Made by a program: the position numbers and the translations under genes. The notes beneath the pieces were generated by a model. That model was not told the origin of the DNA. It made no database searches and saw only the letters and a list, made by a program, of their open reading frames with translations. From JAFDVL01 sp043783625 (GTDB lineage Bacteria; Acidobacteriota; Blastocatellia; RBC074), in contig JAYVZE010000155.1 in the NCBI GenBank assembly GCA_043783625.1, positions 1 through 7,815 on the forward strand: DNA of 7,815 nt, read 5' to 3'. Of the stretch, positions 1 through 7,169 are shown piece after piece. Every line of letters begins with the position of its first letter. The stretch's first letter is position 1.

Positions 1-10
1 GTCAGCAGCC

Positions 11-24
11 CGCTACGCGTAGCG
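11..24. repeat. 14-bp perfect palindrome
   Basis: The sequence CGCTACGCGTAGCG equals its own reverse complement. It can fold as a 5-bp stem with a CGCG loop, or serve as a two-fold symmetric protein-binding site. It lies 25 bases upstream of the -35 element of the first gene. It could be an operator, the end of an upstream terminator (AAAATGTTTT follows it) or a stray short palindromic repeat; the sequence does not decide between these. Confidence 0.5.
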
Positions 25-48
25 AAAATGTTTTCCGACTCTCAAGAC

Positions 49-77
49 TCTACAGACTTAATTTTCCCTGCTATAAT
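49..77 (+). promoter_or_regulatory. sigma70-type promoter of the TlpA-like gene
   Basis: A perfect -10 hexamer TATAAT occupies 72-77. Exactly 17 bases upstream lies TCTACA (49-54), which matches four of six bases of the TTGACA consensus. Transcription should begin about seven bases after the -10, close to 84-87, practically on the ATG at 87. No Shine-Dalgarno sequence is seen before that ATG, so the transcript would be leaderless or nearly so. Confidence 0.65.
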
Positions 78-86
78 CCGGCGTAT

Positions 87-1331
87 ATGAAATCATCTAC
101 TGCCCTGAAAGCCCTTTGTTTATTACTTATTATTCTCTCCTTCTCCGCTACCTCCTGTAGCCGCAAGCGTGATTTGAATGGCATCTGGAACGGCAGCATC
201 TACCTTAAAAGCCGCGACGAAGTCCCGATTAAAATCGAGATGAAGCAGGAAGGCTCCAAAGTTTTTGCGAGTATTCTCAATGGTGAAGAACGCTTAGACT
301 CAACAAGTGGGACGTTTGACGGTCAAAATCTCAAGCTTAAATTTGATTACTACGATGCCGAAATCGAAGCCGGGTTCGTTCGTCGCGAAGTCATTGGAAC
401 CGTGACCCGCACCTGGCATAACACCAAACTTGTCCGTGAACTAAAGATGTGGAAAGGCGGCGCGACGGTCGTTATTCCTGCCGCCGCTGAAGGCAAGGAC
501 ATCACCGGAGACTGGCTGATGAAAGTCGGTGAAGGTGAAAATCAAAAAGAATGGCAGCTCTCCGTGAATCAAAAAAATGCTGAGCTAATCGGAACAATTC
601 TGACACCTTCGGGCGATTGGGGAACGATGACGGGATTCCTCGGCTACGGCAAAATTGCGATGGGCAGGTTCGATGTCATCAATGCCCGTGCGCTGCGCGC
701 AGGCTTAACAGAGGACGGGAAAATGAAAGGTATCGTAGATTTAGGGCAAGGCGATGCACCCCGAATTTTCTCCGCCGAACGCGTCAATATTCCTAAAGAC
801 GGCATCGCCTTCGCTGCCGGAAATGTTCGCATGCAAAACCCTACAGAGCCGCTGCGATTTAGTGGAATTGATCTGGACGGAAAAACAATTGACTACCAAA
901 ATCCGCGCTTCAAAAATAAAGTCGTCGTCATAGAAATCACCGGAACGTGGTGTCCGAATTGCTACGACGAAGCTCCGTTATTAAAGGATTTGTATGCGCG
1001 TTATCAAGCGCAAGGCTTAGAAGTTATCGGGCTTTCGTTTGAATACACCGGAGAACCAAAACGCGATTTGGAGCAAGTCAAAATCTTTGCGAAGAAGCAC
1101 GAAATTTCTTATTTGATGTTGCTCGGCGGCTCCACGGAAAACGATGACGTGAAGAAAAAATTGCCGCAACTCGAAAACTTCGGAGCCTTCCCAACGACGA
1201 TCTTTATTGGGCGCGATGGCTTAGTGAAAAAATTGCATGCCGGATTTGAAGGTCCCGCGACAGGCGCAAGATTCACGAAAACGAAGGCGGATTTTGAGGA
1301 AACGGTGAAAGAATTATTGAAGGAAAAGTAG
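87..1331 (+). CDS. TlpA-like thioredoxin-fold lipoprotein
   Basis: The 414-residue protein is a predicted periplasm-facing thiol-disulfide oxidoreductase. It opens with a lipoprotein signal peptide: K2 and K8, a hydrophobic stretch at 9-19, then A-T-S-C with Cys24 as the likely lipidated residue. Residues about 28-240 contain two related beta-rich modules, each opening with a D-[LI]-[NT]-G-x-W motif (D29-W34 and D138-W143). The C-terminal part, about 251-414, is a thioredoxin/TlpA domain with redox motif W288-C-P-N-C292, followed by a typical V-I-G-L-S strand and a cis-proline in F-P369-T-T. TlpA-family proteins reduce or shuttle disulfides in envelope proteins; the specific partner is unknown. 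The ATG at 87 is chosen because it gives a complete signal peptide, although it lacks a Shine-Dalgarno sequence. The gene stands alone behind its own promoter, with a large palindrome downstream. Confidence 0.88.
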   Translation: MKSSTALKALCLLLIILSFSATSCSRKRDLNGIWNGSIYLKSRDEVPIKIEMKQEGSKVFASILNGEERLDSTSGTFDGQNLKLKFDYYDAEIEAGFVRREVIGTVTRTWHNTKLVRELKMWKGGATVVIPAAAEGKDITGDWLMKVGEGENQKEWQLSVNQKNAELIGTILTPSGDWGTMTGFLGYGKIAMGRFDVINARALRAGLTEDGKMKGIVDLGQGDAPRIFSAERVNIPKDGIAFAAGNVRMQNPTEPLRFSGIDLDGKTIDYQNPRFKNKVVVIEITGTWCPNCYDEAPLLKDLYARYQAQGLEVIGLSFEYTGEPKRDLEQVKIFAKKHEISYLMLLGGSTENDDVKKKLPQLENFGAFPTTIFIGRDGLVKKLHAGFEGPATGARFTKTKADFEETVKELLKEK

Positions 1332-1361
1332 CATGGGCTGCCAGTTCATTGGCTAAGTTTT

Positions 1362-1538
1362 AAAGCCCCAACGGGGCGAAATGTAATAGCCCGGGGTGAA
1401 ACCCCGGGTAGCCGAGCCATCATTCCAAAAGCCCTGAAAGGGCGAGATAATATTTCGCCCTTTCAGGGCTTATGCCACATAATTCCGCTGCCCCGGGGTT
1501 TCACCCCGGGCTGTCACATTTCGCCCCGTTGGGGCTTT
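1362..1538. repeat. 177-base nested palindrome built of three hairpin types
   Basis: This fills most of the 301-base gap between the TlpA-like and DUF4349 genes. Three inverted-repeat pairs are nested symmetrically: 1362-1384 with 1516-1538 (23 bases, perfect), 1388-1408 with 1492-1512 (21 bases, perfect) and 1429-1444 with 1456-1471 (16 bases, perfect). Each arm contains a small hairpin of its own: GCCCC-AAC-GGGGC, CCCGGGG-TGAAA-CCCCGGG and GCCCT-GAA-AGGGC. The order is A-B-C-C'-B'-A', and the unpaired spacers between B and C (1409-1428 and 1472-1491) do not match each other. It resembles REP/REPIN or MITE-type non-coding repeats. No open reading frame or transposase lies within it. As RNA it would be a strong structure that could end transcription or protect the 3' end of the upstream message, but no long U tract follows. 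Confidence 0.9.
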
Positions 1539-1617
1539 TAGGCGGTAGAGGTTTTCGACTTAATCTAATGAGGTGGAAAACATTTTTTGCAAGTTAATCA
1601 CCTTCACCCGTTCAGCC

Positions 1618-1625
1618 AGAGGAGG
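1618..1625 (+). promoter_or_regulatory. strong ribosome binding site deciding the DUF4349 start
   Basis: AGAGGAGG ends seven bases before the ATG at 1633, a near-ideal Shine-Dalgarno and spacing. It favours 1633 over the in-frame GTG at 1573, which would place 20 poorly hydrophobic residues before the signal peptide. Confidence 0.85.
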
Positions 1626-1632
1626 AAAATTT

Positions 1633-2649
1633 ATGAGACAAATTTTGATTTTTATTTTGTTGGTTTCAACTGTACTGATTTTTTCGTGCGATTTAAAACA
1701 AGCTCGATCTACACCGACAGGTATTGCAGGCATCGCTGGAGATGCAAAGCTTGAAAAAGGAGATGTCGCATACGAACGTCAAGCTATAGCAGGGGCAGCA
1801 GCGGCAGTTGCTGCCAAAAGCGCAGATCGAGATCGAGAAGAACAGTCCGCAAGTCTTTTGACACCTCCGCCAGCACAGGTAGCAAAGACCTCTTCCGTGC
1901 CAACGCCAGACGAAATCAAACAACCCATCGAACGCAAAATCATCCGCAACGGCGATTTCACTATCGAATCCAAAAATCCTTCTGAAGATCAGCGAAAAAT
2001 TGCCTCCATCGCCGAATCGCTGGGAGGTTTTGTCGTCACTTCTGAATTCAAGCAAGCGGCAAGCTCTGAAGGTTCCAGCGTGAATGTCATAGTCCGCGTT
2101 CCTTCGGCGCAATTCGATAAGGCGATTAACGAAATTATTAAAACAGGTTCGCAGATCATTTATCAAAAAACTTCCGGCAAAGATGTCACCGAAGAATTTG
2201 TAGATTTAGAAGCCCGGCTCCGCGCCAAACACGCGCTGGAAAATCAATATCTGGAAATCATGAAACGCGCCAGCAAGATTTCTGACGTGCTGGAAGTACA
2301 GGAAAAATTGACTGATGTCCGCACTGAAATTGAACAGATGGAAGGTCGCCGCCGCTACCTTGATAATCAGGCTTCGCTGTCAACGATCAATATCACCTTA
2401 CAATCGCCCGCCGCCATCGTAGCCGCCACGCAAAACAGTTTCTGGCGCAGCATCAAAAATTCTTTTGGCGACGGAATTGACGAAGCAGTTGGCATCGTCC
2501 TGAGCGTCATCCATTTTGTCATTGTGGCACTGCCGATTTTTGTTTTGGTGATTTTACCGCTCTGGTTCGTGCTGCGATTATTGAATCGTCGCTACAATTT
2601 TTTGAAGCGTTGGAAAAAAGAAATTGTCGGCACAACGCCTGAAGCATAG
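1633..2649 (+). CDS. DUF4349 family membrane-anchored lipoprotein
   Basis: The protein has 338 residues when started at the ATG with the strong ribosome binding site. A lipoprotein signal peptide (hydrophobic 4-17, I-F-S-C with Cys19) is followed by an Ala/Pro-rich linker to about residue 98. Residues about 100-258 match the DUF4349 pattern: a beta-rich first half, the conserved D184-V-T-E-E-F-x-D-L-E-A-R-L196 segment, a charged helical region of coiled-coil type (about 195-245) and a closing S-T-I-N-I-T-L strand. A long hydrophobic helix at about 287-317 is followed by a basic tail (R-R-x-x-F-L-K-R-W-K-K), as expected for a C-terminal membrane anchor. The family has no firmly established function; an envelope structural or scaffolding role is inference. 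The gene starts 94 bases after the nested palindrome and ends 28 bases before the oxidoreductase, so it probably heads a three-gene transcript. I see no convincing promoter between the palindrome and the gene. Confidence 0.88.
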   Translation: MRQILIFILLVSTVLIFSCDLKQARSTPTGIAGIAGDAKLEKGDVAYERQAIAGAAAAVAAKSADRDREEQSASLLTPPPAQVAKTSSVPTPDEIKQPIERKIIRNGDFTIESKNPSEDQRKIASIAESLGGFVVTSEFKQAASSEGSSVNVIVRVPSAQFDKAINEIIKTGSQIIYQKTSGKDVTEEFVDLEARLRAKHALENQYLEIMKRASKISDVLEVQEKLTDVRTEIEQMEGRRRYLDNQASLSTINITLQSPAAIVAATQNSFWRSIKNSFGDGIDEAVGIVLSVIHFVIVALPIFVLVILPLWFVLRLLNRRYNFLKRWKKEIVGTTPEA

Positions 2650-2677
2650 AACTCAAGAAATCGACACAAAGAAATAC

Positions 2678-3949
2678 ATGAATAACCAAAACGCTATCGT
2701 CATCGGAGGCGGAATCGCCGGACTCACTGCTGCGACCTATTTAGCCAAAGCCGGAAAGTCCGTCACGCTTTACGAAAAAGCCAAAGCTGTCGGCGGGCGG
2801 GCTACGACGGATCAGAAAAAAGGATTCCTGTTTAATTTGGGGCCGCACGCGCTTTATTCCGGCGGACAGGGCGTAAAAATCCTGCGTGAACTAGGCGTGG
2901 AATTCAGCGGCGAAAAGCCCGGCTTATCAGGTTCTTATGCCGTGTATCGTGGTCGTAAACATACGTTCCCCAATGGTGGAGTGGCTTTGATGACGACCAG
3001 TTTATTCGGGCTGGCGGCGAAGCTGGAAGCGGGAGCCTGGCTCAGCAAAGTCGGGAAAATTAAGACGGAAGAAATTCAACATCTCACGATTCAGGAATGG
3101 CTGGAAAAAGAAGTGCGTCAGCCTGAAGTACGGGATTTAATCTGCACCCTTTTTCGCGTCTCAACCTATGGCAATGCACCTGCATTGATGAGCGCTGGCG
3201 CGGCTGTCGCGCAACTTCAATTAGCATTGGCGAGCAATGTTTACTACCTTGACGGAGGTTGGCAAACACTGGTGAATGGATTGCGGAGCGCGGCTGAAAA
3301 GGCTGGAGTGAAAATTATTTCCCACGTCAAAGTTGAAAAAATTGTCAGTGAAAAAAAGGTCAAAGGTGTCCGGCTTTCTGATGAATCGTTGCCGGAAGCT
3401 TCAATAGTAATTGCCGCTGTCAGCCCGAATGATCTCTGCGATTTATTAGAAGGTGACAATCAAACGGAAGTCACGGGATGGGCGAAAAAAGCGATTCCGG
3501 TGAAAGCCGCATGCCTTGATCTCGCCCTCAAATCTTTGCCGCAACCACGCACGACGTTTGCGCTGGGTATTGACGCTCCGCTTTATTTCTCAGTGCATTC
3601 AGAACAGGCGAAGCTGGCTCCCGACGGTGGCGCGATGATCCACGTGGCGAAATATCTAGCCCCCAATGCCAAAGAATCCGCCCAGGTAGTTGAGCAGGAA
3701 TTAGAAATTTTTCTGGATTTACTGCAACCCGGCTGGCGCACAGCTCTCATCGAAAAAAGATTTTTACCACACATGACAGTAGCCAATGCTGTCATTGATG
3801 CAGAGCGTGGCGGCTCCGGCGGAAGACCGGGGCCAGCGGTTCCAGGCATCCAGGGCTTATTTGTAGCGGGCGACTGGGTCGGCGCGGAAGGAATGCTGGC
3901 GGATGCGAGTTTTGCCAGCGCGAAACTTGCCGCAGAATTAGCCGGGTGA
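2678..3949 (+). CDS. FAD-dependent oxidoreductase, phytoene desaturase/amine oxidase-like
   Basis: The predicted 423-residue flavoenzyme has an N-terminal Rossmann fold with G10-G-G12-I-A-G15, ribose-binding Glu33 at the end of the second strand, and the G39-G-R-A-T43 segment typical of the amine-oxidase/phytoene-desaturase superfamily. A central D192-G-G-W195 followed by L-x-x-G-L and a V-x-x-I strand matches the substrate-half entry of this family. The C-terminal V-A-G398-D399-W-V-G402 motif completes the FAD site. It is shorter than typical CrtI desaturases (around 490-510 residues), so a carotenoid substrate is not assured; protoporphyrinogen-oxidase-like or uncharacterised COG1233-type activity is possible. 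An in-frame TTG at 2624 would overlap the DUF4349 gene and add 18 residues unlike a Rossmann start, so the ATG at 2678 is preferred although its Shine-Dalgarno is weak. It lies 28 bases after the DUF4349 gene and 50 before folC. Confidence 0.85.
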   Translation: MNNQNAIVIGGGIAGLTAATYLAKAGKSVTLYEKAKAVGGRATTDQKKGFLFNLGPHALYSGGQGVKILRELGVEFSGEKPGLSGSYAVYRGRKHTFPNGGVALMTTSLFGLAAKLEAGAWLSKVGKIKTEEIQHLTIQEWLEKEVRQPEVRDLICTLFRVSTYGNAPALMSAGAAVAQLQLALASNVYYLDGGWQTLVNGLRSAAEKAGVKIISHVKVEKIVSEKKVKGVRLSDESLPEASIVIAAVSPNDLCDLLEGDNQTEVTGWAKKAIPVKAACLDLALKSLPQPRTTFALGIDAPLYFSVHSEQAKLAPDGGAMIHVAKYLAPNAKESAQVVEQELEIFLDLLQPGWRTALIEKRFLPHMTVANAVIDAERGGSGGRPGPAVPGIQGLFVAGDWVGAEGMLADASFASAKLAAELAG

Positions 3950-3991
3950 TCCGTTGCACACTTACTCCGTGCGTGTTTCTGCATTAATATC

Positions 3992-3995
3992 GGAG
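3992..3995 (+). promoter_or_regulatory. ribosome binding site of folC
   Basis: GGAG lies four bases before the ATG at 4000, slightly closer than ideal. It supports this start, which gives the usual N-terminal length for FolC. Confidence 0.5.
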
Positions 3996-3999
3996 ACGC

Positions 4000-5298
4000 A
4001 TGAATTTTACCGAATCAATCAACTATCTTTTCAGCCTCGGACACGAAACATTAGCCATGAAGCTGGGACTGCAAACCATTTCAGAATTATGTTCCGCCCT
4101 TGATGATCCGCAGCTCAAATATCGTGTCGTCCATATTGCCGGAACGAATGGGAAAGGCTCCACGGCAGCGATGATGGAAGCGATTGCGATGGAAGCCGGA
4201 CATCACGTCGGGCTGTACACTTCGCCGCATCTGGTTTCCATCACTGAACGTTTCAGAATTAACGGTCAGGAAATTTCGCCCGAAGATTTTGCGCGACTGG
4301 CATCACAGGTTCGTGGAGTTTCTGAAGAGCTGGTAAAAACGCAACGACTCCCCGCCCTGCCAACTTATTTTGAGCAGGTCACGGCCATCGGATTTTTATA
4401 TTTTGCAGAACAAAAAATTGATCTGGCAATTTTAGAAGTCGGATTAGGCGGCAGACTGGATGCGACAAATATTTGCGTGCCAACGGTGTGCGCAATTACG
4501 CCGGTCAGCCTCGACCATCAGGAATATCTGGGTGATGAATTAGTTTCCATTGCGGCTGAAAAAGCCGGCATTCTCAAACCATTGGTTCCAGTGGTGATCG
4601 CTCCGCAGGCCAGCGAAGCGATGACGGTAATCGTTGCCATCGCCAATGAAATCAATGCTCCTGTGGTGGTCGTCGAAGGTCATCACGCAGTCGTAGATGA
4701 AGCTTCAACAGGAATGTTTCATTTTCAGTACCAGACCCAAACGGCTGAATATTCCGTCCAATTAAATCTGCGCGGTGAGCATCAGATTATCAATGCGCGG
4801 ACAGCCATTCACTTGTCCGAAGAACTCCGGCAGCAAGGATTGTGTATTTCAAAAGCGGCGATTGAAGCCGGATTGCAAAAAGTGAACTGGGTCGGGCGAC
4901 TGGAAATGATTCAGGTCGGCAACCAACAAATCTTAATGGACGGCGCACATAATCTAGCCGGAGCCAAAACCCTGCAAGATTTTTTACGGGCGTATGAATC
5001 AGAAATTCCGATCACCATGATCTTTGGCGCGATGAGCGATAAAGCTATTTCCGGGATGGCAGAAATGCTTTTCCCTTTCGCTTCCATCGTGATTGCTACG
5101 CGGGTGAATAATCCTCGCAGTGCCAGCCCGATTGTCATCGCAGACGCCGCGACACAGCTTGGCGTTCCTTCGCTCCAATGTGAATCCGTTGCCGCCGCAT
5201 ATCAAGAAGCCTTGACGCGAACTCCGCAAAACGGATTAATTTGTGTCTGCGGTTCACTCTATCTGGTCGGGTCACTGAAGGAAATTATTAATTCCTGA
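4000..5298 (+). CDS. folC: FolC: dihydrofolate synthase / folylpolyglutamate synthase
   Basis: The 432-residue cytoplasmic Mur-ligase-family enzyme adds glutamate to dihydropteroate and/or to reduced folates with ATP. The ATP-binding loop is G48-T-N-G-K-G-S54. It is followed by the T-S-P-H-L-V-S-I-x-E-R-F-R-I-N-G segment typical of FolC, then L145-E-V-G-L-G-G-R-L-D-A-T-N157 and the S170-L-D-H173 box. Lys188 in A-E-K-A-G-I is at the position of the modified catalytic lysine of this family. D314-G-A-H-N318 marks the C-terminal glutamate-ligase domain. Length and motifs are complete, so it should be active. Whether it is bifunctional (FolC of the E. coli type) or only one activity cannot be read from the sequence. 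It follows the flavoenzyme by 50 bases and is probably co-transcribed with it; the common partner accD is not present here. Confidence 0.95.
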   Translation: MNFTESINYLFSLGHETLAMKLGLQTISELCSALDDPQLKYRVVHIAGTNGKGSTAAMMEAIAMEAGHHVGLYTSPHLVSITERFRINGQEISPEDFARLASQVRGVSEELVKTQRLPALPTYFEQVTAIGFLYFAEQKIDLAILEVGLGGRLDATNICVPTVCAITPVSLDHQEYLGDELVSIAAEKAGILKPLVPVVIAPQASEAMTVIVAIANEINAPVVVVEGHHAVVDEASTGMFHFQYQTQTAEYSVQLNLRGEHQIINARTAIHLSEELRQQGLCISKAAIEAGLQKVNWVGRLEMIQVGNQQILMDGAHNLAGAKTLQDFLRAYESEIPITMIFGAMSDKAISGMAEMLFPFASIVIATRVNNPRSASPIVIADAATQLGVPSLQCESVAAAYQEALTRTPQNGLICVCGSLYLVGSLKEIINS

Positions 5299-5315
5299 AT
5301 GCGTGACACTGGTAC

Positions 5316-5370
5316 GCCAGCATCCTACTGGCACAATGTTATCAAACCAAGCCAGCAAGATGCTGGCACA
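5316..5370. repeat. inverted pair of short hairpin repeats (REPIN-like)
   Basis: Two copies of a small palindrome lie head to head in the 155-base gap after folC. Copy 1 (5316-5332) is GCCAG-CATCCTA-CTGGC. Copy 2 (5351-5367) is GCCAGCA-AGA-TGCTGGC, a 7-bp stem with a 3-base loop. Copy 1 matches the reverse complement of copy 2 except for two transitions. On the - strand RNA both mismatches become G-U wobbles, while on + they are C-A mismatches. The motif family differs from that at 1362-1538. It could help end the folC message; an A-run follows on + (5373-5378), not a U-run. The rest of 5299-5453 holds no gene I can support. Confidence 0.8.
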
Positions 5371-5453
5371 GCAAAAAAGACTTCTCAGAATTTCTATATT
5401 CAGTGTATGATTCGCCGGAATTCGGCTCCCGCCTCACATCATAGATTGCAAAA

Positions 5454-7139
5454 ATGGAACAGATTGGAAAAAAAGAAAAACTCAAAATTGGACTGTTAAT
5501 GGATTCACTTGCGCAACCCGCCTGGGTTCATCGCATGCTGTCCATCATCCAGCAATCAGAATATGCCGAAATATCCCTGGTCATTCTTAACGATGCGCCT
5601 CCGCCGCCACCCAAAGGAGCGGTCAAAAGATTTACTGATAATTATGATAGCCTGCTCTTCGTCGCCTATCGCGCCTTAGAAGATAAACTTTTCCATCCAC
5701 AGCCGAACGCCTTCAAAAATCATGACGCTAATGATTTATTGAGCGACGTTCCGGTCATCAAGGCAATTCCGCGTCAGACCAAAAATTCAGATTTTATCGA
5801 AGGCGAAACACTTGATAAAATCCAATCCGCCAGGCTTGATGTGATGGTGCGTTTAGGATTTAGAATTTTGCGCGGTGGCATTTTGACCGCTGCCAGATAT
5901 GGTATTTGGTCATATCATCACGGAGATAATTTCACGCATCGCGGGATGCCTGCCGGATGGTTTGAAGTCCTTAATCATCACTCCGTCACAGGTTCTATTC
6001 TTCAGGTCATCACCGAAGACCTCGACAACGGAGACGTGCTATATCGCTCGTGGTCGTGTACCGATCACTTATCCATCAATCGCAATCGCAATAATTTTTA
6101 CTGGAAAAGTCTTGCCTTTTTGCCGCGAAAATTAAAAGAACTTCACCGTGACGGCGAAGCCAAATTCCGCTATCGCGTGGCGTGCAACAACCTTCATCCG
6201 GGCTTCTATTCTGAACGTCTTTACACGACTCCCACGAATCGTGAAATGGCGAAAATGCTGTGGAGTCATTGGACGGGATATGTCAAACGTCGCCTGGATG
6301 TGTTCCTGTTCCCGGAACAACAATGGACATTGCTGTACGATTTGCGCAATGACCTGTCAGCGTCGTTCTGGCGGTTCAAAAAACTGACGCCCCCAAAAGG
6401 AACATTCTGGGCTGATCCGTTTGTCGTGTACCGCGACCATAAATATTTTATCTTTTTTGAAGACCTGAATTTTAATGACAGAAAAGGGACGATTTCAGTC
6501 CTTGAAATGGACGAAAAAGGGAACACGACAGCACCTGTGAAAGCGTTGGAATGCCCGTATCATTTGTCATATCCGTTCATTTTTGAATGGGAAGGCGAAA
6601 CCTATATGATCCCGGAAACCAGCCGCAATCGCACGGTTGAAGTGTATAAATCCGTGCGCTTTCCCGATCAGTGGGAGCTGCACAAAACGTTAATGAACGA
6701 CGTAGTAGCGATGGACGCGACGCTGCACCACGACGCCGGAAAATGGTGGATGTTCGTTAACCTGCAGGAACACCAAGGCTCATCAAAAATGGATGAACTG
6801 TTTTTGTTTTGGGCGGATTCTCCGCTCAGCGACGAATGGACGCCACATCCGATGAATCCCATCGTTTCCGATGTCCGCAGCGCACGCCCCGCCGGAAAAT
6901 TATTTACCCGCCATGGCAAACTCTATCGCCCTTCACAAAACAGCAGCGGAAAATACGGCTACGGTCTAAAAATTAACGAAGTTGTCACGCTCAACGAAGA
7001 AGAATATGAAGAGCGTGAAGTCAGTTCTATTGTCCCGAACTGGAATTCAAAAATCACCGGATTACACACCCTCAACCACGTACACCGCCTGACGATTATT
7101 GATGCGCAACGGCGCAGATTTTTCCTGTCTTCAGAGTAG
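5454..7139 (+). CDS. two-domain glycan enzyme: formyltransferase-like domain plus GINT1-like beta-propeller domain
   Basis: The protein has 561 residues with no signal peptide, so it is cytoplasmic. Residues about 11-240 resemble formyltransferases of the methionyl-tRNA/sugar N-formyltransferase fold: a first strand K-I-G-L-L-M-D-S, then G150-I-W-S-Y-H-H-G-D158 with R-G164-M-P-A-G-W169, and L190-D191-N-G-D194. His155 and Asp191 fit the catalytic His and Asp, but the Asn of the N-x-H motif is Ser153. Residues about 285-555 resemble the N-terminal domain of glucosamine inositolphosphorylceramide transferases, a five-bladed-propeller-type fold: F318-W-A-D-P-F323, F335-E-D-L338, M385-I-P-E388, M420-D-A-T423, R492-P-S-Q495. 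The family assignments are from remembered motifs. A role modifying amino sugars of surface glycans or glycolipids is inference. The ATG at 5454 lacks a Shine-Dalgarno sequence, but the next ATG (5499) would remove the first strand. The gene ends 30 bases before the oppositely directed small gene. Confidence 0.78.
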   Translation: MEQIGKKEKLKIGLLMDSLAQPAWVHRMLSIIQQSEYAEISLVILNDAPPPPPKGAVKRFTDNYDSLLFVAYRALEDKLFHPQPNAFKNHDANDLLSDVPVIKAIPRQTKNSDFIEGETLDKIQSARLDVMVRLGFRILRGGILTAARYGIWSYHHGDNFTHRGMPAGWFEVLNHHSVTGSILQVITEDLDNGDVLYRSWSCTDHLSINRNRNNFYWKSLAFLPRKLKELHRDGEAKFRYRVACNNLHPGFYSERLYTTPTNREMAKMLWSHWTGYVKRRLDVFLFPEQQWTLLYDLRNDLSASFWRFKKLTPPKGTFWADPFVVYRDHKYFIFFEDLNFNDRKGTISVLEMDEKGNTTAPVKALECPYHLSYPFIFEWEGETYMIPETSRNRTVEVYKSVRFPDQWELHKTLMNDVVAMDATLHHDAGKWWMFVNLQEHQGSSKMDELFLFWADSPLSDEWTPHPMNPIVSDVRSARPAGKLFTRHGKLYRPSQNSSGKYGYGLKINEVVTLNEEEYEEREVSSIVPNWNSKITGLHTLNHVHRLTIIDAQRRRFFLSSE

Positions 7140-7169
7140 TACTGCTGTCCGCTCTGTTACGCGACTGAT

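Noticed and set aside
1362..1538. CRISPR array
   Set aside because: Repeats are mirror-image pairs of three different motifs, not direct repeats with regular spacers.
1573..1632. GTG start giving a 20-residue longer DUF4349 protein
   Set aside because: The ATG at 1633 has an excellent Shine-Dalgarno at ideal spacing and begins directly with a lipoprotein signal peptide.
1693..2166. 157-residue - strand open frame opposite the DUF4349 gene
   Set aside because: Cys/Arg/Phe-rich translation with no family features; it is a shadow of a well-supported gene.
3583..3984. 133-residue - strand open frame opposite the oxidoreductase end
   Set aside because: It lies antisense to the conserved FAD-binding C terminus; its composition is that of a shadow frame.
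5382..5411. Possible promoter (TTCTCA, 18-base spacer, TATGAT) for the glycan gene; TATATT at 5395-5400 is another -10 candidate
   Set aside because: Two competing weak matches in AT-rich DNA; neither is distinctive enough to call.
5299..5499. 66-residue + strand open frame starting right after the folC stop
   Set aside because: It is made largely of the inverted repeat pair, has no ribosome binding site and runs out of frame into the next gene.
7132..7165. Terminator hairpin (CAGAG...CTCTG) between the convergent genes
   Set aside because: Only a 5-bp stem with a long loop and no U-run on either strand.
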